A stretch of DNA of 27,263 nt from NCBI GenBank assembly GCA_002398365.1, contig DGYK01000043.1, positions 953 through 28,215 of the forward strand, given 5' to 3'. Shown one piece after another: positions 8,129 through 16,393 of this stretch. Made by a program: the position numbers and the translations under genes. How positions within the stretch are numbered: the stretch's first letter is position 1; every line of letters starts with the position of its first letter. Under the pieces are notes generated by a model, which did not search any database, was not told the DNA's origin, and worked only from the letters and a program-made list of their open reading frames with translations. This stretch comes from Flammeovirgaceae bacterium UBA5008 (GTDB taxonomy: Bacteria > Bacteroidota > Bacteroidia > Cytophagales > Cyclobacteriaceae).

Positions 8129-10534
8129 TTACTCCGACCGCAGTGAATCTACCGGATTGACGGTTGCGGCTTTTAATGATCTGTAACCCACCGTAACAAA
8201 AGCTATTATAAACGTGATCACTAAGCCGATCACGAAGTAAGCCGGGCCTACGGTAATGCGATACTCAAAGTCTTGTAACCACAGGTTTGAAAAATACCAG
8301 GCAAATGGTGTTGCCACTGCAAACCCAATTACAATTAGAACTAAATATTCTTTTGAGAACAGCAGCAAAATGCTCTCTACTGAAGCACCTAATACTTTCC
8401 GAACGCCAATCTCTTTTGTTTTTTGATTCGCCATGAAGGCAGCTAAACCAAACAAACCAAGACATCCAATAAAAATAGCAATAGAGGTGAAGATGGTAAG
8501 CAGTGTAGACATTTTAGCTTCCTGATCGTAGAACGAACGAATATCTTCTTCTAAAAACTGATATGAGAACACCGCTTCCGGATACGTGGCTTCCCATTTT
8601 TGTTGAACTTCTTTAATGGTCTCCTGCACATTCTGTGGATTTACTTTAATTGCCATGGAGCGATAGCGCTGAATTCTATTGAGTAAAATGGTCGCTTCAA
8701 TCGGCTCGTGCAACGACATCGTATGAAAATTTTTCACTACTCCTACTACCGGTAAACCCTTTCCCCTCATTTTTATATTCTTACCTAGTATATCTTGTGG
8801 ATTATCAAACCCTGCCATTACTGCCAATTTTTCATTTACCACAAACCCCCGTGCCGTATCTAAATCTTGTATATTGTTACCAGCCACAAACTGTAAACCA
8901 AACAACTCGGCATAGTTGCCATCTACTTGTTTCACTTGCGTGCCATAGCGTTGGTCACTTCCATCTAAAGTAAAATCAGTTGACTGCACACTTCCGGATG
9001 AGGGAGGTGCACTGTTTAAACTAACGCCTTCAATTCCTTTCATTCGCAATACTTCTTCGCGCAACGTTTTCATCTTGCTCGTGCCATCTTTAAAGCCCCA
9101 ACCTTCGTTTTCGGGTATGGGCATGATAATGATGGCATCTTTCTTAAAACCTAAGTCTTTGTTTCTGAAATAATCCATTTGATTGATCAGAATAATCGTG
9201 CCAATAATAAATAGCTGCGAAATAGAAAACTGCAAAATCACTAAACCTCTTCTAAGCAAAAAACTAGATGAATTGCGATTACTCGCCTGATTCTTGATTG
9301 CAAATACCGGATTCAGTTTGGAAACAATGAGAGATGGATACAATCCAGATAAAATTCCTACAAATGCAGTAATGCCAATCAAATAGATCCACAATCCCGA
9401 ATCGTTTAGTAAGTTGATCGAAAGACTCAAAGACAAAAATGGATTCAAAAAGGTAAGTGCTATTTGCGCAAAACCAACAGCCAGTATAACAGCCAATAGT
9501 GTGACTAAGCTGGACTCTCCCAAGAACTGCATAACCAATTGTCCGCGCGAACTTCCCAATGTTTTGCGGATCCCAACTTCTTTTGAGCGCTTAATGGATT
9601 CGGCTGTTACCAGATTGATGAAATTGATACAGGCAGTGATCACCAAAAAAATTCCAATCACGGCCAATGCCATTAACATAGCTCGCGTGGTTGTATTGTA
9701 GTTATAATTCCCAAAACGATCGTCATAATGAATCTCCGACAAGGGTTGTAATTCATACGTTACTTTGTCCGGATTTTCGCCATGATACTTTTTTGCAAAA
9801 TCGGGGAGGCGTCTTTCCAGTTCTTCAATCTTTGCATCACTCTTCAATAAAAAATAACAATGCTCATCGCTCCAAATACCATTCCAACCTACTTCATCTT
9901 TTTCTTTCTTAATCGTTGCATAGGAAAGAATCACATCAAAAGGAAAATCAGTATTGGTTGGTAAGTCCTCAACAATCGCTGTTACTTTAAATTCACGGCT
10001 TTCAAAGTTAAATACTTCACCAATTGCGTCTTCTTTACCAAAGTACTTTAGTGCAGAAGCCTTCGAGATCACCGCTTCATTGGGTTCGTCCAATCCTTTT
10101 TTCACATCTCCGATTAGTACTTTCCGATCAAACAAATTGAAATAACCAGGTGGTGAATAAACTATCCCTCTGCCTTCTTCAAACTTCTTTAGTTCACCAT
10201 TCTTTTGCGGAATGGTAATCAGTGCGCCATTGCCTCGATACGAAGTGAATATAACCTCTTCGGCTTCCGGAAAATCATTTCGAAATGCTTCGGGTAAAAC
10301 AGGTGGCACGCCCGCCTGAAAATCTTTTCCCTGATTACCTTCCGAACTAGATACAACCCGATAAATGCGATCGCCTTTTGAATGAAAATTATCAAAACTT
10401 AATTGATAGCGTACCAATAAAAACAATATCAAACTGGTAGTAACTCCCAACGTAAGGCCCGAAACATTAATAATCGTGCTTCCCTTCGAGCGCCATAAAT
10501 TACGAATCGCAGTAGTGAAATAGTTTTTAAGCAT
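8129..10534 (-). CDS. FtsX/MacB-like ABC transporter permease (downstream paralogue)
   Basis: 801 residues, typical of the Bacteroidota double-FtsX permeases. TM helix about 22-42; a periplasmic MacB-core-like domain about 45-280; FtsX domain with helices near 286-308, 341-361 and 381-401 containing the motif SKEVGIRKTLGSS; a further helix about 428-450; a second periplasmic domain; then a C-terminal FtsX domain with MANQKTKEIGVRKVLGAS and two last helices, ending NPVDSLRSE. Family members work with a LolD/MacB-type ATPase in extruding lipids, lipoproteins or toxic compounds, or act as mechanotransmission permeases. No ATPase gene is present, so the partner must be encoded elsewhere. It lies 45 nt after a paralogue and is probably co-transcribed with it. 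Substrate unknown. Confidence 0.9.
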   Translation of the reverse strand: MLKNYFTTAIRNLWRSKGSTIINVSGLTLGVTTSLILFLLVRYQLSFDNFHSKGDRIYRVVSSSEGNQGKDFQAGVPPVLPEAFRNDFPEAEEVIFTSYRGNGALITIPQKNGELKKFEEGRGIVYSPPGYFNLFDRKVLIGDVKKGLDEPNEAVISKASALKYFGKEDAIGEVFNFESREFKVTAIVEDLPTNTDFPFDVILSYATIKKEKDEVGWNGIWSDEHCYFLLKSDAKIEELERRLPDFAKKYHGENPDKVTYELQPLSEIHYDDRFGNYNYNTTTRAMLMALAVIGIFLVITACINFINLVTAESIKRSKEVGIRKTLGSSRGQLVMQFLGESSLVTLLAVILAVGFAQIALTFLNPFLSLSLSINLLNDSGLWIYLIGITAFVGILSGLYPSLIVSKLNPVFAIKNQASNRNSSSFLLRRGLVILQFSISQLFIIGTIILINQMDYFRNKDLGFKKDAIIIMPIPENEGWGFKDGTSKMKTLREEVLRMKGIEGVSLNSAPPSSGSVQSTDFTLDGSDQRYGTQVKQVDGNYAELFGLQFVAGNNIQDLDTARGFVVNEKLAVMAGFDNPQDILGKNIKMRGKGLPVVGVVKNFHTMSLHEPIEATILLNRIQRYRSMAIKVNPQNVQETIKEVQQKWEATYPEAVFSYQFLEEDIRSFYDQEAKMSTLLTIFTSIAIFIGCLGLFGLAAFMANQKTKEIGVRKVLGASVESILLLFSKEYLVLIVIGFAVATPFAWYFSNLWLQDFEYRITVGPAYFVIGLVITFIIAFVTVGYRSLKAATVNPVDSLRSE

Positions 10535-10579
10535 ATCAATATGATTTTAAATCAGGATGCGAAAAGATGTTAAAAAGTT

Positions 10580-12997
10580 TTACTCGTTCTTTAATGAGTC
10601 GACTGGATTGGCGGCCGCTGCACGAAGCGAACGATAGCCTACCGTAAGAATAGTAATGATGAGTGTACTTACTATGCCAATGGCGAACACCACCCAACTC
10701 ATCTCCACGCGGAAAGCAAACCCTTGCAACCACTCATTCATAGCAAACCATGAAATAGGTACAGCAAGCACAAAGGCGATGATGATGAGTAAAATAAATT
10801 CTTTTGAAAACATACCCACAATGTGACCAATGGAAGCACCCAAACTCTTTCGAATGGCAATCTCTTTCGTTTTCTGTTGTGCCATAAAAGACGCCAGTCC
10901 ATACAATCCCAAACAACCGATGAAGATGGCGATGCCCGCAAAAATTTCAAACATACCAAACATGCGCTCTTCTTCTCGGTATTGACGCTCGATAAACTGA
11001 TCTAAAAACGTATATTCAAAAAGGTACTCCGGATATTGCGCGGTCCAAGCTTCTTCAATCTTCTTAACAGTTGCCGATACATTATTAGATTCAATTTTTA
11101 TTCCTGCCTCATAGGCCATATTGAAAGGCATCATGAGGGCTGGCCTGATTTCTTGTTGCAACGAAGCCACGTGAAAATCCTTTACCACTCCGATAACAGG
11201 TCCGGGTGTATCATTAAATCCGATGGTTACACTTTGACCTATCGCTTCTTTTGCAGAAGCAAACCCTAATGTTTTCACCGCTGTTTCATTGATTACATAC
11301 ACCCATTTGCTGTTCTCTCTTCCGGCATTTCCAATTTTGATGTCGGATTCCGTAAACCATCTTCCTTCAATCAACTCCATGCCATATACATCTTTGTAGT
11401 GAGCATCTACGGGCTTAATGTCTACTCCGTACCGTTGTGCATTTCCCTTCTCAGTCAAATACATGCCAGTTCCAAAATTCATTTCAGACATGGGCGCTCC
11501 CAATGCAAACGTCACATCTCTTACATCGCTATCGGCCAATAATTTATTTCGCAACGCTTCCAGCTTCTCTACTTCGTTCGAAGGCAATTTTACGTTTACC
11601 ACCGCTTGCTTATTAAAGCCCAGCGGCTTTTCACGGAAGTATGAAAGTTGACTGGAAACTACCAGCGTGCAGATGATTAGTACCTGTGCAATAAAAAACT
11701 GCAGCACCACTAGCATTTTGCGAACCGGCACAGAGCCATGTGTTTGCTGCGACATTTTACTCTTCAATGCCTTTACGGGATTGAACTTGGATAAAATCAA
11801 TGCCGGATAAGATCCGGAGAACAAAGCAGTGAATAAAATGATGCTAACTAAAAAGATCAATACCATCGCGTTGCCAAAAAGATTCAATACAATTTCTTTC
11901 TCTAAAAAATTTCCAATCACGGGTGCTAGCCACTCCGCTGCTACTACCGAAAGTAAACCGGCAATCACCGTTAATAAAAATGCTTCACCTAAATATTGTA
12001 ATGCCAACTGGCCTTGTTGCGCACCCAATGTTTTGCGCACGCCCACTTCGCGAGAGCGATGGATGGATAAGGCAGTAGATAAGTTGATGAAGTTGACACA
12101 GGCAATCACTAAAATGAATAGCCCGATACAACCTAAAACAATTAAGATAGAAGAAGATGTAGATGTCGTCCCCGGATTTTCACTAAACTCAGTATTGAAA
12201 TGAATGTCTGAAAGAGGTTGTAACAAATATTTCTCGCGGTCGGCATCTTCTGCATTGTAGTACTTCTTGACAAATGGAGCAAACTTCGATTCCATTGACT
12301 CCTTCGAAATTGCGGAAGGAAGAACCACGTATGTAAAGCCCGATGAGTTTAGTCCCCATTGATCCATCGTGAAGCCAAGAAACTGCTTGCCTCGGTCGGG
12401 CGTAAGTGTTGCGCGCGATGCAATCATGTTAAATTTGATATGCGATGGCGTAGCAGGAGTCCTGATAATTCCTGCTATCTCCATATCCAACAAATTATCC
12501 AGTTTGAAATGTTTCGCGTCCTTCTTCAACAGCTTGCTGGCAAATTCTTCTGTCAAAAAAACTTTGCCGGGCTGCGCTAAATCTTTTTTGGGATTGCCCG
12601 ACAAAACTTCAAAATCAAAAACATCAAAAAATGATGTGTCAGCAAACACAATATTTTCTACATTCATTTTCTCCTCTTCCATAGTGAGAAGCGATCGAAA
12701 CTGAAAATGAAATTGAGTTGATAAAACTTCCGGAAAATCGCTTTTGAATGCTTGTCCAGCCGGATAAGGTGTTACGCTGCTTTTAGAAAGTCCCGATGCA
12801 TCGGTAGAATGACGAATGACCCGATAGGTATTGGTTGCATTTGCAAATTGTTTATCATAACTCAGCTCGCGACTGATGATCAAAAAGATGATCAGACACG
12901 TGGTGATACCCAACGCCAGACCGGCAATGTTGATGGCTGCGTATGACTTGTTGCGTAAAATGCTGCGAAAGGCAATGACAAAGTAATTTTTGAACAT
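10580..12997 (-). CDS. FtsX/MacB-like ABC transporter permease (upstream paralogue)
   Basis: 805 residues from ATG 12997; an 811-residue form from ATG 13015 is possible. I chose 12997 because the paralogue downstream begins MLKNYF and this start gives the matching MFKNYF. The architecture is the same: an N-terminal helix after RNKSYAAINIAGLALG, a periplasmic domain, FtsX domain with SREVGVRKTLGAQ, a central helix pair, a second periplasmic domain, and a C-terminal FtsX domain with AQQKTKEIAIRKSLGAS, ending NPVDSLKNE. The two genes probably arose by tandem duplication, and the proteins may form a heterodimer. The region upstream is shared with the divergent small gene at 13169 and holds the inverted repeat 13110-13125. 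No ATPase is nearby. Confidence 0.9.
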   Translation of the reverse strand: MFKNYFVIAFRSILRNKSYAAINIAGLALGITTCLIIFLIISRELSYDKQFANATNTYRVIRHSTDASGLSKSSVTPYPAGQAFKSDFPEVLSTQFHFQFRSLLTMEEEKMNVENIVFADTSFFDVFDFEVLSGNPKKDLAQPGKVFLTEEFASKLLKKDAKHFKLDNLLDMEIAGIIRTPATPSHIKFNMIASRATLTPDRGKQFLGFTMDQWGLNSSGFTYVVLPSAISKESMESKFAPFVKKYYNAEDADREKYLLQPLSDIHFNTEFSENPGTTSTSSSILIVLGCIGLFILVIACVNFINLSTALSIHRSREVGVRKTLGAQQGQLALQYLGEAFLLTVIAGLLSVVAAEWLAPVIGNFLEKEIVLNLFGNAMVLIFLVSIILFTALFSGSYPALILSKFNPVKALKSKMSQQTHGSVPVRKMLVVLQFFIAQVLIICTLVVSSQLSYFREKPLGFNKQAVVNVKLPSNEVEKLEALRNKLLADSDVRDVTFALGAPMSEMNFGTGMYLTEKGNAQRYGVDIKPVDAHYKDVYGMELIEGRWFTESDIKIGNAGRENSKWVYVINETAVKTLGFASAKEAIGQSVTIGFNDTPGPVIGVVKDFHVASLQQEIRPALMMPFNMAYEAGIKIESNNVSATVKKIEEAWTAQYPEYLFEYTFLDQFIERQYREEERMFGMFEIFAGIAIFIGCLGLYGLASFMAQQKTKEIAIRKSLGASIGHIVGMFSKEFILLIIIAFVLAVPISWFAMNEWLQGFAFRVEMSWVVFAIGIVSTLIITILTVGYRSLRAAAANPVDSLKNE

Positions 12998-13109
12998 GAT
13001 GCTGACTTTTGCCACATCTTATCCAACATCAATGCCAGATAACAAATCACCCATTTTAAGGCATTTTAAAAGCCTTTGCAATCCGTTCTCGTTCAAAAAT
13101 GCTCGTTTT

Positions 13110-13125
13110 CGTCCGATAGCGGACG
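13110..13125. promoter_or_regulatory. Inverted repeat between divergent genes
   Basis: CGTCCG-ATAG-CGGACG, a perfect 6-bp inverted repeat in the gap between the permease pair and the small plus-strand gene. It could be an operator or an RNA hairpin. A 10-bp direct repeat (tttgcaatcc) at 13075-13084 and 13132-13141 flanks it. Confidence 0.35.
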
Positions 13126-13168
13126 GTAACATTTGCAATCCAAGAGGCCGAGTCGTTATCTTTACGCC

Positions 13169-13309
13169 ATGCTTCAAATTATTCTAATCGGAATTCTATT
13201 TGCAGGTGCTGCCTTCTACTTAGTCAGAATGGTCTATCGTTCGTTTCAGTCGAAGCAGCAGTGTGCTTCCGGTTGCGGCAAGTGCGGATTATCCGAAGCT
13301 AAAGAATAA
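13169..13309 (+). CDS. FeoB-associated Cys-rich membrane protein-like micro-protein
   Basis: 46 residues: one N-terminal TM helix (MLQIILIGILFAGAAFYLV), a short basic/polar linker (RMVYRSFQSKQQ), then a Cys cluster with Cys32, Cys36 and Cys39 (CASGCGKCG) and an acidic tail. This matches the FeoB-associated Cys-rich membrane protein family, whose members are this short and carry the same SGCGKC end. They are usually encoded beside the ferrous-iron transporter FeoB; none is visible here. A role in iron handling is therefore inference from the family. The TTTG at 13132 and TATCTTTA at 13157, 21 nt apart, resemble -33/-7 boxes but would put the start site at or just after the ATG. The stop codon directly abuts the stop of the convergent radical SAM gene, with no intervening base. 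Confidence 0.75.
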   Translation: MLQIILIGILFAGAAFYLVRMVYRSFQSKQQCASGCGKCGLSEAKE

Positions 13310-14332
13310 TCAAGCCCATACTTTAGTGCCTTCGGTGCAGTTGCGGCACATTTCAATTTCACTTCTTGATTTTAACAAGGTCGATCGGAACTGTTGGTAC
13401 GCAGCTCCGTGCCAAATTTCTTCAAACGAATTTTTGGTAAGATCGCCCAACACATAATGCGCATCTTTATCAAAACAACATGGCACCACTTTTCCATCCC
13501 ATGTAATCACACAACTATGCCACATCTTCCAGCAATGATCATCTAATGCACTTTTGATTTCGTACGTGCCATCATTTAATTTTTTGTAACGCGAGTAGCG
13601 GTCTTGCGTGGGCATCAGATCAGAACCGTTTTTATAATCGTAAATCTGCGCGGTCTTCAGTGCTACTTCATCCACTCCTAGTTCATCGGCTAACTTGCGC
13701 ACTTCATCAATTTGATGCTCGTTGGGTTTCACCACCAGAAACTGAAAAATAACATGAGGTGTTTTCGATTTTAATTCGCGTTTCCACCTGATGATGTTTT
13801 TTGTTCCCTCAATTACCTTCGAAAGATTGCCGCCTACGCGATACGAAGCATAGGTTTCCTGCGAAGTGCCATCGATCGATATGATCAGTCGATCAAGACC
13901 TGACTCGATTGTTTTTTTTGCCGCCTCGTCATTCAGATAATGCGCGTTGGTAGATGTAGCTGTGTAGATTCCTTTGTCTGCCGCATAACGAATCATATCG
14001 ACCAACGAGGGATGCAGATACGGCTCGCCTTGAAAATAAAAAATAAGATATGAAAGCGAGGGTGCCAATTGGTCAATCACCGAGCGATACAATTCCGGTT
14101 TCAACATGCCCGTGGGGCGCGTGAAGGAACGCAGGCCACTGGGGCATTCGGGACATCGCAAATTACAAGAAGTGGTCGGCTCAATAGAAATACTGATCGG
14201 CATGCCCGCATGTGTGGGCTTTCCGCTTACGCGGGATGCATAGTAACTGGACAAAATTTTCGTGGCATTCCATGCCCGTGATGGCGTTGCCTTCGAAAGA
14301 AAATTCAGTCCGTCTTTAAAATTGCGATTCAT
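13310..14332 (-). CDS. Radical SAM/SPASM domain protein
   Basis: 340 residues. The radical SAM cluster is CxxxCxxC with Cys56, Cys60 and Cys63 (TSCNLRCPECPSG), which binds the [4Fe-4S] cluster that cleaves S-adenosylmethionine. The core continues with FQGEPYLHPSL and GLDRLIISIDG, typical of the MoaA-like TIM barrel. The C-terminus is a SPASM-type auxiliary cluster region with Cys267, Cys274, Cys285, Cys286, Cys329 and Cys332 (VVPCCFDKD, LGDLTKNSFEEIW, CRNCTEG). SPASM enzymes commonly modify peptides or proteins, but others act on small molecules, and no ribosomal precursor peptide or dedicated exporter is nearby. The start at 14332 leaves 91 nt to the divergent gene. The specific reaction is unknown; the domain call is firm. 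Confidence 0.9.
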   Translation of the reverse strand: MNRNFKDGLNFLSKATPSRAWNATKILSSYYASRVSGKPTHAGMPISISIEPTTSCNLRCPECPSGLRSFTRPTGMLKPELYRSVIDQLAPSLSYLIFYFQGEPYLHPSLVDMIRYAADKGIYTATSTNAHYLNDEAAKKTIESGLDRLIISIDGTSQETYASYRVGGNLSKVIEGTKNIIRWKRELKSKTPHVIFQFLVVKPNEHQIDEVRKLADELGVDEVALKTAQIYDYKNGSDLMPTQDRYSRYKKLNDGTYEIKSALDDHCWKMWHSCVITWDGKVVPCCFDKDAHYVLGDLTKNSFEEIWHGAAYQQFRSTLLKSRSEIEMCRNCTEGTKVWA

Positions 14333-14423
14333 TGTAAGCCCTAAAATTACCTTTTCGCAGGCGATTGTTTACCTTTCGGAAGAAAAAAGTAGCCTGCTAT
14401 TTTACAGGTAAATAACGATTCTC

Positions 14424-15578
14424 ATGAAGAAACTATTTTTCGCAGTGCTTTTACTGATCTCGCTTTCAGGAAAGACACAAACATTGTTATCATCAAAAGC
14501 GGAAATCTCGATCATCACCTGCGGACCTTATCAGGGCGAGCTGTATTCGGCCTTTGGCCATAGCGCTATTCGTGTTAATGATCCAGAACTAAACATCGAC
14601 TATGCGTTCAACTACGGTGTATTCGATTTCAACCAACCCAATTTCTATCTGAACTTTACGCGCGGTTTTTTGTACTACAAGTTGGGTGTTTATTTCTATC
14701 CTGAATTTCGAGATTACTATATTTCTCACAATCGGTATGTGCATGAACAAATTGTGAATTTAGACTCCGCACAAAAGCAAAAGATTTTCAGTTACCTGGA
14801 AAATAATTCACTACCTGAAAATCAAACCTACCGCTACGATTACTTTTACAACAACTGCTCCAGCAAAGTACGCGATGTTTTTGCTGAGGTTTTTAAAGAC
14901 CAGATCCGATTCGATGGCTCGTTCATCAAAACTAATTACACCATCCGCGATCTGACGGACATTTACTTACAACAACAACCGTGGGGTGATTTGGGTATTG
15001 ATATTTGTTTGGGTTTGCCCATGGACAAAAAAGCAACTCCGTATGAATACATGTTCTTACCAGACTATCTCGAATCTTCGTTTGACCATGCCACACTGAA
15101 TGGGGTGCCCATTGTAAAACAAAAAATTGCTGTGTATGAAAGTACTCTTGAAGTCACTCCGTTCCATTGGTATCACCCGTGGATTGTGTGGGGCGTAATT
15201 TTTCTATTGGTAAGTCTTCTCTCCTATCGGGATTGGAAACGAAGGAAGACAACAAAATGGTTTGACATTACATTCTTTGGCATTCTTGGGTTGTTAGGTT
15301 GGCTACTACTCTTGTTATGGACAGCCACAGACCACAAAGCCGCTGCCAACAACTTTAATTTGCTGTGGGCAATTCCATTTCACTTGTTTGCCGCAATCGC
15401 TTTGTTTAAAAAAATCATTCCCGCTTGGACGCATACTTATTTTCGAGTGATTGTCATTATCACCGCTTCTTTATTAGGAGGTTGGGTGCTTTTGCCGCAG
15501 CAAATGAATAGTTATTTGCTGCCACTGGTGTTTATCATTTTAATGCGTGCGCTTCTGCTGAGCCGAAAGTCAGCGTAG
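14424..15578 (+). CDS. DUF4105/Lnb-type protein, putative lipoprotein N-acyltransferase
   Basis: 384 residues. Signal peptide or N-terminal anchor 1-19 (MKKLFFAVLLLISLSGKTQ); a periplasmic domain about 25-245 with the family motifs GHSAIRV (His46) and YNNCSSKVRD (Cys145), a His/Cys pair placed as in NlpC/P60-like thiol enzymes; then five predicted TM helices (about 252-268, 281-300, 312-328, 340-357, 362-379). This periplasmic-domain-plus-five-helices design is that of the proteins named Lnb, reported as lipoprotein N-acyltransferases of Bacteroidota; I rely on memory for that assignment. Such an enzyme would complete acylation of lipoproteins such as the SusD-like protein of this window. It is a single-gene unit closed by the hairpin at 15607-15633. 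A weak TACCTTTC box lies at 14370. Confidence 0.75.
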   Translation: MKKLFFAVLLLISLSGKTQTLLSSKAEISIITCGPYQGELYSAFGHSAIRVNDPELNIDYAFNYGVFDFNQPNFYLNFTRGFLYYKLGVYFYPEFRDYYISHNRYVHEQIVNLDSAQKQKIFSYLENNSLPENQTYRYDYFYNNCSSKVRDVFAEVFKDQIRFDGSFIKTNYTIRDLTDIYLQQQPWGDLGIDICLGLPMDKKATPYEYMFLPDYLESSFDHATLNGVPIVKQKIAVYESTLEVTPFHWYHPWIVWGVIFLLVSLLSYRDWKRRKTTKWFDITFFGILGLLGWLLLLLWTATDHKAAANNFNLLWAIPFHLFAAIALFKKIIPAWTHTYFRVIVIITASLLGGWVLLPQQMNSYLLPLVFIILMRALLLSRKSA

Positions 15579-16027
15579 ATCAATACAGCACACATAGTCG
15601 AAATAAAAAAACCCTCGTCAGTCGAGGGTTTTTCATTGATGGTGTCTGTAAGATTCTCATTTTCATATTCACTGAGAATATCTACCAACCGTTTGTTACG
15701 AAAGGGATTGCGGTATTTTTCCAAATGACTATACCAATATCGATTTGGATCCTGATAGTGACCATGCATTAACCTACATTGCTTTGTTTGGAGATCATTC
15801 CATCCCAAATATTGATGTATTTCATCTAGCCGCTTAATCAGGTTGAAATCTTTAATCTTTGTGCGGTAAATAATATTCGGTTCAATCTTCAACTCAAAGC
15901 GCCAAGGTTCCGAGAAATAATAAAACCAAATCAATCTCTTTCCAAACAATTCGCGCTCTGGAGCTAGATAGAAATAGCGCTTTTCTCGCTCAGTAAATTC
16001 AGCCTTATTAAAATCACAATAAAAAAA
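15512..16027 (-). pseudogene. C-terminal part of rtcB1-linked unknown protein, beyond an in-frame UGA
   Basis: Directly after the UGA at 16028-16030 the same reading frame stays open for 171 further codons. The first residues (FFYCDFNKAEFTEREKRYF, LAPERELFGKRLIW) and the conserved-looking YYFSEPWRFELKIEPN and RLDEIHQYLGWND read as a normal folded protein rich in Trp, Tyr and charged residues. An independent start is possible only at a TTG (15949), with no good ribosome site. The frame runs through the terminator hairpin at 15607-15633 and 67 nt into the convergent gene, so the true end may be earlier and its stop lost. I read this as the second half of a gene disrupted by a nonsense change (or a sequencing error); a separate gene or stop-codon readthrough is less likely. 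Family not recognised. Confidence 0.55.
15607..15633. terminator. Bidirectional rho-independent terminator
   Basis: Stem CCCTCG / CGAGGG with a 5-nt loop, extended by an A-run on the left and T-run on the right, so it works in both directions. It follows the Lnb-type gene by 28 nt on the plus strand. On the minus strand it lies inside the still-open frame of the rtcB1-linked gene. Confidence 0.9.
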
Positions 16028-16390
16028 TCACTCAAGTCTCTGTTCGCTTTCAATATAAATTTTCTTTCCCAATCTCCTGCGTTTGACTTTGAAGTCCTTT
16101 CTGGAGCTGTATTCTATGGTATTTATTTTGTCAAGCAACTTCTGAAAAAACAGAGCGTCATCACTTCGGGCTACGTCTTTTCGCAATACAAAAAAACGTC
16201 TCCATCCGCGTTGAACTGGAGGATCGAGTTTTTCATAACCTGAATTTGAAATCTGTTTAGAAAGATTCCTTTGCTCAAAGAACAACTGGATCAGTTTCCT
16301 CTCAAATTGCTTACGCTGCATTCGCTTTTTATGCCGGACCGATCGTATTCGGCTACACTGCAAAAAGTATTTCAATTCTTCGTTACTCAT
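16028..16390 (-). CDS. rtcB1-linked unknown basic protein (N-terminal part, ends at in-frame UGA)
   Basis: 120 residues from ATG 16390, which lies 3 nt after the rtcB1 stop, so it is surely translated from the same mRNA. The protein is very basic: a long helical N-terminus full of Arg and Lys (RSVRHKKRMQRKQFERK), then PVQRGWRRFFVLRKDVARSD and YSSRKDFKVKRRRLGKK. This composition suggests RNA or ribosome contact, which is inference only. I do not recognise a named family. It ends at UGA 16028-16030 followed by seven T, after which the same frame continues for 171 codons, so the original protein was probably about 250-290 residues. Its tight linkage to an RNA ligase makes it a candidate accessory factor in RNA repair. 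Confidence 0.65.
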   Translation of the reverse strand: MSNEELKYFLQCSRIRSVRHKKRMQRKQFERKLIQLFFEQRNLSKQISNSGYEKLDPPVQRGWRRFFVLRKDVARSDDALFFQKLLDKINTIEYSSRKDFKVKRRRLGKKIYIESEQRLE

Positions 16391-16393
16391 CGC

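Noticed and set aside
13169..13309. Small Cys-rich peptide as precursor for the adjacent radical SAM enzyme
   Set aside because: It has a clear TM helix and the FeoB-associated SGCGKC tail, is on the opposite strand, and lacks a leader/core layout.
16028..16030. UGA read as selenocysteine
   Set aside because: No selenocysteine-insertion hairpin is evident after the codon (only seven T and AT-rich sequence), and the protein does not look like a redox enzyme.
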